A DNA stretch of 64,000 nucleotides from an uncultured Clostridia bacterium (GTDB lineage Bacteria; Bacillota; Clostridia; Oscillospirales; Acutalibacteraceae): NCBI GenBank assembly GCA_946407065.1, contig CAMJMQ010000010.1, positions 23,471-87,470 of the forward strand, read 5' to 3'. The position numbers and the translations under genes are program-made. Below the pieces are notes generated by a model, which made no database searches, was not told where the DNA came from, and worked only from the letters and a program-made list of their open reading frames with translations. Positions 26,165-34,543 of this stretch are shown in pieces. Numbering within the stretch: the first letter of the stretch is position 1; each line of letters starts with the position of its first letter.

Positions 26165-29100
26165 TCAGTTTTCAAGATCGGGATTGTAGTTGTAATATTT
26201 ACACCAGTCACCGTTGTTCTTGCCTACCAGATCATCCTGGATAACGACCCAAATCTCGGGATAATCGTCATACGAGATACCGACATTCTGACCGTCGACT
26301 ACGCCGTAGTCCTTGGTCTGCGGATTGCCGTTATTGCTGATGATGAAGTAGTAGTTCAATCCACCCGGGATCGGGAAGGTAACATCATACCAGCCGTTTT
26401 CATCGGGATTGGACAGTTGCAGACCCGGCCAGCCATCGTAGCAGTTGATTGCCTGACCTGCGCCGTCATATGCCCATGCCCAGAGGTGGGGAGCCCAATC
26501 CTGACTGCCGCTGTGCTTGACGTGCATCTTGGGGCTCGCGACGCTGTAGGAATACCAGTAGGTGACAGTGATCTTCTTGTTGACGATACCGGAAGCGTTA
26601 GCGGGCATTTCGTCGAGCTTATAGTATGCGATCGTCTGCGGAGAGGTGGTGTACTCCTGACCGTAGCGATACTTCTCAACCTTTGGGGTCGCGAGCGACT
26701 TAGCAGTACCGTCATCCTGTCTGCCGATATAGCAGGTGGTGACAGTGTAGGTAGAGTCAATCATACCGGCAAGAAAACGCTGGAGCAGAGCGACATCAGC
26801 GATATCGGTCTCGCCGTCGTTGTTATAATCACCGCGAGCAACATGATCCGCATCCAGTTTTTCCATATGAGCGTCATATCTCTGGAGAAGCGTTGCATCG
26901 ACAAGGTCAACAACACCGTCGTCATTGATGTCGCCGTAAGGCGCTCTGAATCTTTCGGGAACATAATCAATGTAATTGAAGGTAACGGTCTGAGGCTCAG
27001 CGGTGAAGGTACCGGTAGTTTTGCCGTCAACGGAGTCGAGCTCATATTCCATCGGGATGGAACCGTCAGCCTCAACGGAGTAACCCTCGCCGGGCTTGCC
27101 GATCAGGGTATTGGTGGAGAGGACCTTACCTGTATCTTTGTGAACGCTGTTGATCGTCAGAGTAGAGAAATCGGAACTGATCGCGCATTCTTCAAAGGTG
27201 TTCTTTTCAACCGCGATCAAAGCAGAGTATGCGGGAACGGTAAAGGTTCTGCCCTTAACTTCGCCGAGGCTCTGTACGCCCGCGACCTGGTCGTTCGCGA
27301 CGATGACCCACTCGGAGTTATCGGTAACGCCGGAGGTCGCCTTGGTGAATCTGTAGTTCTTCTCAATATTGGTGCCGTTGTAGATAACAGCGATCTTGCT
27401 CCATTCGCCCTCGGTCCTGTTATCGATGGTGTAGGCGATCGGGTTCACGGCTCCGGTAGCGGAGGTATCGAAATTATACTTGTAGTTGCCGCCGGCAGCC
27501 TCAGTGACGCTGGCGGTAAAGGGAGAGAACGCCTTTCTCAGCTCGAACATACCTCTGTAGTAGGATACGATATCGGCGTTGGTCTTTAAGAGCGACCAGT
27601 CGATCATGTTCAGAGTTGCCGCGCTCTTATAGGAGTTCTCATCGCCGTCCTTAGATCGACCCATCTCTTCACCCGCGAGCAGGAAGTCCATGCCCTGAGA
27701 AGAGCTGATGATCGCGCCGGCGAGCTTGTTCTGCTTGACTACGTCAGCAAAACGCTGGCGGTAGTTTGCGATCGTGCCTCCCTGATTTACATAGGCGAGC
27801 TTATCATAGAGGGTGTAGTTATCGTGGCAGGAAGCGTAGGTCAAGCACTGTTCGGGAGTGACCGCGTGCCATCTTGCCTTACCGACGGTATTGGCGCGGA
27901 TACCGAAGTTGACGCCGGGCGCGGAGGTCTTGACGTTCTGTACAAAACCGCCCTCTTCCTTATGGAAGACATTACCCTTGATCGCGTCACGGATCTGGTC
28001 GTTGAAGAAGCCGATACGGGTAGAGAGCTTATCAGAGTTGCCCTGCGTGGTCATGAAGGTCTCGGTCCCGGCGCAGGTGGTGGGATCGTAAACGGTGTCG
28101 CCTGCCCAGCCTTCGCCGTACATCACGATACGGGAGTCGATCTCGTCCATGTCGTCACGGATCATGTTCATGGTCTCGCCGTCATGCACGCCCATCAGGT
28201 CAAAACGATAGCCGTCGATGTGGTATTCTTCTGTCCAGTATTTGAGCATTTCGCGCATATACTTACGATACATGGCGCGCTCGGAAGCGGTGTCGTTACC
28301 GCAGCCGGACTGCTGGCTGTAGCCGCCGTCAGCCGTCATGCGATAATAGTACTCGGGGACTGCCGCGGTGAAGCAGGAATCTACGGAATAGGTGTGGTTG
28401 TAAACAACGTCCATGATGACGCCGATGCCGGCTTCATGGAGCGCCTTGATCATCTGCTTACACTCGTTGATACGAACATTACCATCATAGGGGTTCGAGG
28501 AATAAGAGCCCTCGGGAACGCCGTAGTTCTTGGGATCATAGCCCCAGTTGAACTGAGTGGGATCGCCGGACTCGTCGATGGTCGCAAAGTCATACATCGG
28601 GTTGATCTGAACATGGGTCACACCCAGGCTCTTTAAGTAATCGATACCGGTGGAGATCACGCCCTCGTTGTCGAGGGTGGTACCGGTCTCGGTGAAGCCG
28701 AGGAATTTACCGCGGTTCGCGTCACTGACGCCGGAATTCGGAGCATAAGAGAAGTCCTTGACATGAACCTCCCAGATGATCGCGTCGGTCTGCTCGTCAG
28801 TGAAAACGTGGTTGTCGCTGTCCCAGCCCGCGGGGTCGGTGTTCTTCAGATCGACGACCATGGAACGGTCGCCGTTGACGCCGACTGCGTAGGAATAAAC
28901 GTCCTGTGTCTCGACTGTTTTGGTGGCAGTTGATTTGTAAATGTGGTTGGGGTTGGTGATGGAGTAGGTGTAGTAGGTGTTGACGATATCACCGTCAACG
29001 GTGACAGTCCATACGCCTGTCCATTTTTCACCGTCCATCAGCTTTTCCATCTCGACAGTGCCGAGATCCTGTGCGCCTTCTTCGTCATCGGAGCCGGTCG

Positions 29101-29338
29101 CATAGCGGTTGAGCTTGACCTCAGTGGCCAGCGGCGCCCACACCTTGAAGGTGGTGGCATCGGGGCTGTAGATCGCACCCAGCTCGCCGTCATAGGCATA
29201 TTCCGCGTCCAGCGCCATAGCCGCTTCGCTGTAGGGGTTGGCAACGGCAGCGGAGGTGGAGACCATCGCTACGGATACCATCGATACAACGAGCATCACG
29301 CAAAGAAGCAGAGATATGATTCTTCTTGTTTTTTTCAT
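26165..29338 (-). CDS. Secreted type I pullulanase with internal dockerin and C-terminal CBM26-like domain
   Basis: Debranching enzyme for alpha-1,6 bonds of pullulan and starch. 1057 residues in order: signal peptide (1-~31), N-terminal CBM48-type domain (TTFKVWAPLATEVKL), GH13 barrel with YNHTYS, YRFDLMG (nucleophile Asp ~380), MYGEGW (acid/base Glu ~408) and SCHDNYTLYDKL, a beta-rich all-gamma domain, a MucBP-like domain (~720-795), a two-repeat dockerin I (~800-858; GDINDDGVVDLVDATLLQR and GDYNNDGETDIADVALLQR), then a starch-binding CBM26-like module (~940-1057) with LWAWAYDG and YYFIISNNGNPQTKD. The dockerin should attach it to a cohesin scaffold outside the cell. The gene lies downstream of a membrane-anchored paralogue and may share its transcript. 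Confidence 0.94.
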   Translation of the reverse strand: MKKTRRIISLLLCVMLVVSMVSVAMVSTSAAVANPYSEAAMALDAEYAYDGELGAIYSPDATTFKVWAPLATEVKLNRYATGSDDEEGAQDLGTVEMEKLMDGEKWTGVWTVTVDGDIVNTYYTYSITNPNHIYKSTATKTVETQDVYSYAVGVNGDRSMVVDLKNTDPAGWDSDNHVFTDEQTDAIIWEVHVKDFSYAPNSGVSDANRGKFLGFTETGTTLDNEGVISTGIDYLKSLGVTHVQINPMYDFATIDESGDPTQFNWGYDPKNYGVPEGSYSSNPYDGNVRINECKQMIKALHEAGIGVIMDVVYNHTYSVDSCFTAAVPEYYYRMTADGGYSQQSGCGNDTASERAMYRKYMREMLKYWTEEYHIDGYRFDLMGVHDGETMNMIRDDMDEIDSRIVMYGEGWAGDTVYDPTTCAGTETFMTTQGNSDKLSTRIGFFNDQIRDAIKGNVFHKEEGGFVQNVKTSAPGVNFGIRANTVGKARWHAVTPEQCLTYASCHDNYTLYDKLAYVNQGGTIANYRQRFADVVKQNKLAGAIISSSQGMDFLLAGEEMGRSKDGDENSYKSAATLNMIDWSLLKTNADIVSYYRGMFELRKAFSPFTASVTEAAGGNYKYNFDTSATGAVNPIAYTIDNRTEGEWSKIAVIYNGTNIEKNYRFTKATSGVTDNSEWVIVANDQVAGVQSLGEVKGRTFTVPAYSALIAVEKNTFEECAISSDFSTLTINSVHKDTGKVLSTNTLIGKPGEGYSVEADGSIPMEYELDSVDGKTTGTFTAEPQTVTFNYIDYVPERFRAPYGDINDDGVVDLVDATLLQRYDAHMEKLDADHVARGDYNNDGETDIADVALLQRFLAGMIDSTYTVTTCYIGRQDDGTAKSLATPKVEKYRYGQEYTTSPQTIAYYKLDEMPANASGIVNKKITVTYWYSYSVASPKMHVKHSGSQDWAPHLWAWAYDGAGQAINCYDGWPGLQLSNPDENGWYDVTFPIPGGLNYYFIISNNGNPQTKDYGVVDGQNVGISYDDYPEIWVVIQDDLVGKNNGDWCKYYNYNPDLEN

Positions 29339-29431
29339 GCATTTTCCTCCTTTTTGAAATGTTTAATGAAAAAAAGCTTTCAAAAGATATATATCACAAA
29401 CACGTTTTACCGCATTTGTCACATCCGATCA

Positions 29432-32400
29432 TCAATCATCAATTTGGATCGACATCATCTTTTTCTTCTTCGATACGCGTCGAAGAATGATCACCGCGGC
29501 GACAATGACCGCTACGGTGCCGACAAACACCAGAATGATCGCCAAAAGGTTGTTCTTGACAGAGAGCCAGAACGCCCGCTGCGGATTCTGATAATAAACG
29601 AGCACATTTACCTCGTTCTCGGAGAATACGGCGTTATCGTTGGAGATATCGTAGTATTTGTAACCATCAAACTCCATCTCCTCGACCTCGAGCCGATCGC
29701 CCTCGACGCCTCTGTAGGATTTCAGTGAGAGGATGGTGCCGTCATCCGCCAGATAGATCACGTTGGCGGGACAGGTGAATTCGGAATCACCGCCTTGCGT
29801 ATCTTTTGCCTCTTTAAAGGTATAGACGACTTCGATGGGATCCTTCGTATACAATCCCGCGCCGTTTTCGGGCAACTGATCCAGATCCAGCGAATATCCC
29901 TTGATGCCGGGGATCGAGGGAGTGTAGTACTGCTGCCCGACACGGTTCGTCATCACGACCGTATTGGCGATCACCTTATTATCGGTATTGACGAATTTGA
30001 CCGTCACCGTGGAGTATTCGCCCTTATACGCGACACAGCTGACATCGACGATATCGAACGCTTTGGAAAAGGTGCCGTTCAGTCCGGAATCGGAAAGAAT
30101 ATTATAGTTAAACAAAATCTCTGACGGCGTCGCCGCTACATACGATTCGTTTTTTGCACCGGTCAGTCGTTCTTCACAGACGACAGAACCCTCATTCGCC
30201 TTGTCCTTGTAACGGATATAGAGCAGACATTCGGGTGCTTCCTGCTCGATATCGGCAAAGCTCCTGGCGTCCACCAAGACGCACGCGGAGGTAGCGGGCA
30301 CGCTGACGGTGCCGCTCGCTTCACCGAGCTTGGATAAGCCGGCACGCTGATCGTCCGCCACGATCACCCAATCACCGTCGGGCAGTGATACGGTGGACGG
30401 CTTGGAGGGATCGCCGTTGAGGGCAATGACAACAGACGGCATATCGGATCCCGTGACGGAATACGCAATCGTATTTTTGGAAGAACTTTCGAGGAACTGA
30501 AGCTCAGTGCGTTCTCCGGTGCCGTCACGCAGGGTGGGGATCGCCTTGCGGATGCTGATCAGGCCTTTATAGTAATCGGTCATAATGGTGAACCGATACC
30601 GTGACAGCCAGTCGATCTGATTGATCTCAACCGACGATTGATACGAGTTTTCGTCACCCTGTTTGGTTCTGCCGAGTTCCTCACCCGCGAGCATAAAGGG
30701 CATACCGCGGGACATCAAGACTGTGGCGGCGGACAACTGATTCATCTTTAAAAGATCCTCACGCCGCAGGGTATATTTTCCGTCATCCTTGACAGAAGCG
30801 GTCAATTTATCATAAAGGGTCAGATTATCGTGACACGAAGCGTAGTTGACGCACTGCGCGGGGATGGACGCCCAGCCGTTGCCGGTGCCGTCGATCGCGT
30901 TGCGAACACCGCCTTTGGAGGAACCCTCCTGAACAAAACCCTTGCCGGACGCGTCAAAATTCGAGCCTTTGATCGCGTCACGACCGTTGTCGTTGAACGC
31001 GCCGATCCGTTTACTGAGCTTATCCATGTTGTCCTGATTTGCCAGAGTGACATTGGACGGGACGGTGGTTTTCATGTTCCACGCCTCACCGTACATGATG
31101 ATGTGCTCACCGTCGGACAAAGCGTCCAGATCCTTGCGGATGCCGTTCATGGTATCGACGTCCATCAAGCCCATCAGATCAAAGCGGAATCCATCAATGT
31201 GATATTCATCCGCCCAGTAGGCGACGGATTCACGGATAAATTTGCGCGCCATATAACGTTCGGTGGCGACGTCATTGCCGCACCCGGAGCCGTTCGACCA
31301 TGTGCCGTCCTCATTGAAACGATAATAATAGTACGGCGCGATCTGATTAAAAAACGAATTCTCGGATTCGTAGGTATGGTTATAGACAACGTCCATGATG
31401 ACGCCGATGCCTGCTTCATGGAGCGCCTGTATCATTTGCTTACACTCGGTGATACGTGTTCTGCCGTCATAGGGATCGGAGGAATAGGAGCCCTCGGGCG
31501 CGTTGTAGTTCTTGGGATCATAGCCCCAGTTGTACTGATCGTCGATGCTTTGTGCCTCATCGATGGACGCGAAATCATAGAAGGGATTGATCTGTACATA
31601 ATTGACGCCCAGTTCCTTGAGGTAGCTCACACAGGTCGAGGCGCTGCCCTCTTCACCGTCGAAAGTGGTATCTTTCTCGGTGAACGCGAGGAACTTGCCG
31701 CGGTTCTTCTCACTCACGCCGGAGTTTTCCGCCACGGAGAAATCACGCACGCTGACCTCCCACACGATCGCGTCAGAGGCTTCGCTCACACGCTTGAAGC
31801 TATCATTCGACCAACCCTCGGGGTCGGTATCGCTGAGATCGACGATCATGCCGCGGTCGCCGTTCACACCGACAGCCTTTGCGTAGGGATCGACCACCTC
31901 ATAGGTATTGTCCCCTATCGTGACCTTGTAGGTGTAGTACATGTTCTTGAAGTCGCCCTCAAGCGTCACATACCATGTGCCGACTGACTTGGAAAGGGTC
32001 ATCGGCTTGACGGCGATGGTGTTGAAGCCTTCTTCCTTATCGGAACCTGTCTTATAGATACACACCTTCACATCGTCCGCCGTCGGTGACCAGAGCTTGA
32101 AGGTGGTGTAATCCTCGGTATAGGTCGCGCCTAAGTCGGAATCGCGATAGACCGTTTCATCCAGCTTTGCCGCGTACTTGGCATAGCCCAGCTTTTTTGG
32201 ATCGGGCTTGGGCGGTTCGGTGGGTGGCGGCTTTGTGGGTTCTTCAGTAGGTTCTTCGGTTTCTTCCTCTGTGGGAGCCTCAGTCGGAGGCTCCGTGAGA
32301 GGCGCTTCGGCAGGCTCCTCCTCAACGACTTCTTCCGCCTCTTGCTCCGCCGGCTGCCCTTCTTCATCGGCGTAAAAACAAGTCGCCGTAACAGACAGAA

Positions 32401-32446
32401 GCAACAGCAAGGCTAAAATCAGTGAAATCACACGTTTTAAGATCAA
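29432..32446 (-). CDS. Membrane-anchored type I pullulanase
   Basis: About 1004 residues. A signal peptide (KRVISLILALLLLLSVTATC) is followed by a Glu/Pro/Thr-rich linker (~25-75), a CBM48-type domain, the GH13 barrel (YNHTYE, FRFDLMGLMD with the nucleophile Asp ~423, MYGEAW with the Glu ~453, SCHDNLTLYDKL), a C-terminal beta domain, two or three MucBP-like repeats (VKFVNTDNKVIANTVV; VIYLADDGTILSLKSYRG), a membrane helix (LLAIILVFVGTVAVIVAAVII) and a basic tail. There is no dockerin, so it should be held on the cell surface by its C-terminus. I chose the TTG at 32446, 8 bases after GAGG; the longer ATG version lacks a ribosome-binding site and gives a poor signal peptide. Confidence 0.9.
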   Translation of the reverse strand: MILKRVISLILALLLLLSVTATCFYADEEGQPAEQEAEEVVEEEPAEAPLTEPPTEAPTEEETEEPTEEPTKPPPTEPPKPDPKKLGYAKYAAKLDETVYRDSDLGATYTEDYTTFKLWSPTADDVKVCIYKTGSDKEEGFNTIAVKPMTLSKSVGTWYVTLEGDFKNMYYTYKVTIGDNTYEVVDPYAKAVGVNGDRGMIVDLSDTDPEGWSNDSFKRVSEASDAIVWEVSVRDFSVAENSGVSEKNRGKFLAFTEKDTTFDGEEGSASTCVSYLKELGVNYVQINPFYDFASIDEAQSIDDQYNWGYDPKNYNAPEGSYSSDPYDGRTRITECKQMIQALHEAGIGVIMDVVYNHTYESENSFFNQIAPYYYYRFNEDGTWSNGSGCGNDVATERYMARKFIRESVAYWADEYHIDGFRFDLMGLMDVDTMNGIRKDLDALSDGEHIIMYGEAWNMKTTVPSNVTLANQDNMDKLSKRIGAFNDNGRDAIKGSNFDASGKGFVQEGSSKGGVRNAIDGTGNGWASIPAQCVNYASCHDNLTLYDKLTASVKDDGKYTLRREDLLKMNQLSAATVLMSRGMPFMLAGEELGRTKQGDENSYQSSVEINQIDWLSRYRFTIMTDYYKGLISIRKAIPTLRDGTGERTELQFLESSSKNTIAYSVTGSDMPSVVIALNGDPSKPSTVSLPDGDWVIVADDQRAGLSKLGEASGTVSVPATSACVLVDARSFADIEQEAPECLLYIRYKDKANEGSVVCEERLTGAKNESYVAATPSEILFNYNILSDSGLNGTFSKAFDIVDVSCVAYKGEYSTVTVKFVNTDNKVIANTVVMTNRVGQQYYTPSIPGIKGYSLDLDQLPENGAGLYTKDPIEVVYTFKEAKDTQGGDSEFTCPANVIYLADDGTILSLKSYRGVEGDRLEVEEMEFDGYKYYDISNDNAVFSENEVNVLVYYQNPQRAFWLSVKNNLLAIILVFVGTVAVIVAAVIILRRVSKKKKMMSIQIDD

Positions 32447-32621
32447 TTTAATAACCTCAAATTTGGCATTATTGTACATGGATATCATATCAAAAAAGAT
32501 GTTGTATTTAATTCTCCATCAGAAATATACTGATAATATTCGATATTTTTATCCTGAGAGCCGTCACAAAATTTTGTCAATTTCATATGATGTAATATCG
32601 AATACGGAAAAGAGGTAAAGT

Positions 32622-32933
32622 ATGGAAATGGTAACCTATACAGTGCGCCCCGGGAACACGCTTTACGCGATCGCGCAATTCTTCGGTACGACGGTGAAGA
32701 AGATCGCCGAAGCGAACGGCCTGAGCTGTCCTTATACGATCTATCCGGGTCAGGAGCTGGTGCTGCCGATCGATCAGATCAAATCACCGCGTTACTATGT
32801 GGTACGACCGGGTGATACGATCGTCAGCATCGCCGACCGCTACGGACTGGAGATCGAAAACATATTGGCGTTGAACAATCTGGAGGATCCCAACATCATT
32901 TATCCGGGTCAGATACTCCGATTGACAAAGTGA
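32622..32933 (+). CDS. Two-LysM-domain protein
   Basis: 103 residues made almost only of two LysM modules (YTVRPGNTLYAIAQFFGTT and YVVRPGDTIVSIADRYGLE, each ending YPGQ-L-L). LysM binds N-acetylglucosamine glycans such as peptidoglycan. There is no signal peptide, so either it is released by another route or it acts inside, for example in spore coat assembly (SafA-like proteins use LysM); this last idea is inference, helped by spoVM lying next door on the other strand. AAAGAGG precedes the start. Confidence 0.85.
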   Translation: MEMVTYTVRPGNTLYAIAQFFGTTVKKIAEANGLSCPYTIYPGQELVLPIDQIKSPRYYVVRPGDTIVSIADRYGLEIENILALNNLEDPNIIYPGQILRLTK

Positions 32934-32991
32934 ACTCTGCCGCTGCCTGCAAAAGGCGGCGGCATCATCATCTTTATCAATTATTTGATAC

Positions 32992-33022
32992 AATCCTCCC
33001 TTTTAGAAAAGGGAGGATTTTT
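32992..33022 (+). terminator. Terminator of the LysM gene
   Basis: AATCCTCCCTTTT / AAAAGGGAGGATT stem with a very short loop and T run, 58 bases after the LysM stop. Confidence 0.85.
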
Positions 33023-33029
33023 GATTGAT

Positions 33030-33055
33030 AAAAAAAGCGGCAGGGGTCTGCCGCT
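33030..33055 (-). terminator. Terminator of the spoVM operon
   Basis: AGCGGCAG / CTGCCGCT stem with a four-base loop followed on the minus strand by six T, 11 bases after the spoVM stop. It lies back to back with the LysM terminator. Confidence 0.85.
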
Positions 33056-33066
33056 CTATGTACTTC

Positions 33067-33159
33067 CTATTCTTTTGTTTCCTTTATCTTTTTGATACCG
33101 TAGATCTTCCTGAGAAAGAAGCCCAGTATCTTTGGATGATCGAGTACGACTACCTTCAT
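33067..33159 (-). CDS. spoVM: Stage V sporulation protein M (SpoVM-like), 30 residues
   Basis: A 30-residue peptide beginning MKVVVLDHPKILGFFLRKIY and ending GIKKIKETKE. From memory of the Bacillus subtilis 26-residue SpoVM, Lys2, Pro9, Lys10, Leu12, Gly13, Arg17 and Gly21 fall at the same positions without gaps. SpoVM is an amphipathic helix that recognises the curved forespore membrane and helps to localise the SpoIVA coat base. A strong ribosome-binding site, AGGAGG, lies 7 bases upstream and a terminator lies directly downstream. The gene is below usual gene-calling limits. It also implies that this organism forms spores. Confidence 0.85.
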   Translation of the reverse strand: MKVVVLDHPKILGFFLRKIYGIKKIKETKE

Positions 33160-33188
33160 CACTGCCTCCTAATCGATCACGCCGCGCT

Positions 33189-33326
33189 TTATCGACGGCG
33201 CGCAATACAGGTAATGATCAATACGATCGCTGCAATGATACACACCGCCTTGGCGGGCAACAGCGACGCGACCAGCAGTCCTGCTGAAAACGCGATCGGC
33301 ACACTGCAATTCTTACATCTTTGCAT
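33189..33326 (-). CDS. 45-residue Cys-containing small membrane protein upstream of spoVM
   Basis: MQRCKNCSVPIAFSAGLLVA begins the peptide, which continues with a second hydrophobic stretch and ends in Ala and three Arg. It would form a hairpin or two short membrane helices, with a CxxC motif near the N-terminus. GAGG lies 8 bases before the chosen ATG at 33326; another ATG two codons earlier is too close to it. It is 29 bases before spoVM on the same strand, so a common transcript is likely. I do not recognise a named family, though similar small hydrophobic peptides occur in Clostridia. Confidence 0.65.
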   Translation of the reverse strand: MQRCKNCSVPIAFSAGLLVASLLPAKAVCIIAAIVLIITCIARRR

Positions 33327-33374
33327 GATCATCACCTCTTTACATATTACGCAGGTGACGATCAAATGTTACAG

Positions 33375-33403
33375 TTGAATTGTCTATAGAGTTTTGGTAT
33401 AAT
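33375..33403 (+). promoter_or_regulatory. Promoter of the RluA-family gene
   Basis: TTGAAT and TATAAT separated by 17 bases. The leader carries a family A palindrome and a second, shorter copy before the start at 33487. Confidence 0.65.
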
Positions 33404-33416
33404 AATTGGTATGGAT

Positions 33417-33441
33417 CGGGAGGAGCAAGCCCCTCCCCTAC
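33417..33441. repeat. Short palindromic repeat, family A
   Basis: CGGGAGGAGCAAGCCCCTCC followed by CCTAC, matching the copies near 24321 and 34517 over this whole stretch. A shorter relative (CGGGAGGAAACCTCCC) follows near 33457. Confidence 0.75.
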
Positions 33442-33486
33442 ATATGTTGGAAATCGGGAGGAAACCTCCCTTGCAACGGTGAGAGC

Positions 33487-34431
33487 ATGCGACAATTGAC
33501 TATCAACAGGAATGACGCGGGTCAGCGCTTGGATAAATACCTATCCAAGCGTTTTAAAACCATGCCCAAAAGCCTGATGTACAAATACCTGCGCACCAAA
33601 TACATCAAGCTCAACGGCAAGAAGGCGGCTCCCGAGGTCTTTCTCAACGAGGGTGATGTGCTGACCTTCTATATCAAGGACGAGTTCTTTGAAGAGCAGA
33701 AGCATTATGACTTTCTCAAAGCGGGAAAGGAGCTCGATATCGTCTATGAGGACGAGAACATCCTTTTACTCGACAAGAAGGTCGGCGTGATCTGTCATCA
33801 GGATAACCGCTACGACGCGGACGCGCTGAATCTGCGTGTACTGCGCTATCTTTATGAAAAGGGCGAGTATGATCCCGAAAAGGACAGGAGCTTTACCCCT
33901 GCCTTATGCAATCGGATCGACCGCAATACGGGCGGCATTGTGATCGCGGCAAAGAACGCCGAGGCACTGCGCGTGATGAATCAGAAGATCCGCGACAACG
34001 AGCTCAAAAAGTATTATCTGTGCGCGGTCAAGGGCTGTCCGAAGCCGCTACACGCGATACTCACGGCATATCATCACAAGGATGAACGCACCAATACCGT
34101 TCGGATCATCGACAAAGAGCGCGAGGGGTACAAGAAGATCATCACGGAGTATACCGTACAGGAGCCGTCCCCCGCCCTTTCGATCTGTGAAGTGCTGCTG
34201 CATACAGGACGCACCCACCAGATCCGCGCGCATATGGCGCATATCGGGCATCCGCTGTTGGGCGATGAAAAGTACGGTGATAAAAAATTCAACGCCCGCT
34301 ATCATATGAAACGACAGGCGCTGTATTCGTATAAATTGCAGTTCTGCTTTACCTCTCCGCCAGGCTGCTTAGAGAACCTCAACGGGCAAACATTCGAGGT
34401 CAAAAAAGTCAAATTTCTCGATAAAATATAA
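33487..34431 (+). CDS. RluA family pseudouridine synthase
   Basis: About 314 residues. An N-terminal S4 RNA-binding domain (GQRLDKYLSKRFKTMPKSLM) precedes the synthase domain with the catalytic Asp in NRIDRNTGGIVI and the HTGRTHQIRAHMAHIGHPLLGD block (spans 22 residues near 235-256). Members modify 23S rRNA (RluC/RluD) or other RNAs; the RID-NTGG form points to the RluA branch but not to one target. The start at 33487 was chosen where the S4 domain begins; the upstream open frame runs through the repeat. Confidence 0.9.
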   Translation: MRQLTINRNDAGQRLDKYLSKRFKTMPKSLMYKYLRTKYIKLNGKKAAPEVFLNEGDVLTFYIKDEFFEEQKHYDFLKAGKELDIVYEDENILLLDKKVGVICHQDNRYDADALNLRVLRYLYEKGEYDPEKDRSFTPALCNRIDRNTGGIVIAAKNAEALRVMNQKIRDNELKKYYLCAVKGCPKPLHAILTAYHHKDERTNTVRIIDKEREGYKKIITEYTVQEPSPALSICEVLLHTGRTHQIRAHMAHIGHPLLGDEKYGDKKFNARYHMKRQALYSYKLQFCFTSPPGCLENLNGQTFEVKKVKFLDKI

Positions 34432-34462
34432 GGCGTTCCCCCATAATAAAGGGAACGCCTTT
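34430..34462. terminator. Terminator of the RluA-family gene
   Basis: AGGCGTTCCC / GGGAACGCCT stem directly after the stop codon, followed by TTT. With a convergent gene downstream it may act on both strands. Confidence 0.8.
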
Positions 34463-34516
34463 ACTCATTCATCACAAGAATAACGTATAATCGATTGAAT
34501 CAAAACGAAAAGCACG

Positions 34517-34541
34517 CGGGAGGAGCAAGCCCCTCCCCTAC
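34517..34541. repeat. Short palindromic repeat, family A
   Basis: CGGGAGGAGCAAGCCCCTCC followed by CCTAC, right after the pgeF stop and in the same orientation as the copies at 24.3 and 33.4 kb. Confidence 0.75.
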
Positions 34542-34543
34542 AA

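Noticed and set aside
26138..27589. 483-residue open frame on the plus strand
   Set aside because: Antisense to the dockerin pullulanase, whose domains and codon pattern are clear; the frame has no domain and no ribosome-binding site.
30830..31987. 385-residue open frame on the plus strand
   Set aside because: Antisense to the membrane-anchored pullulanase; Asp/Ile/Val-rich pattern typical of shadow frames here.
33025..33378. 117-residue plus-strand open frame
   Set aside because: It covers the terminator, spoVM and the 45-residue peptide on the other strand, both of which have good ribosome-binding sites.
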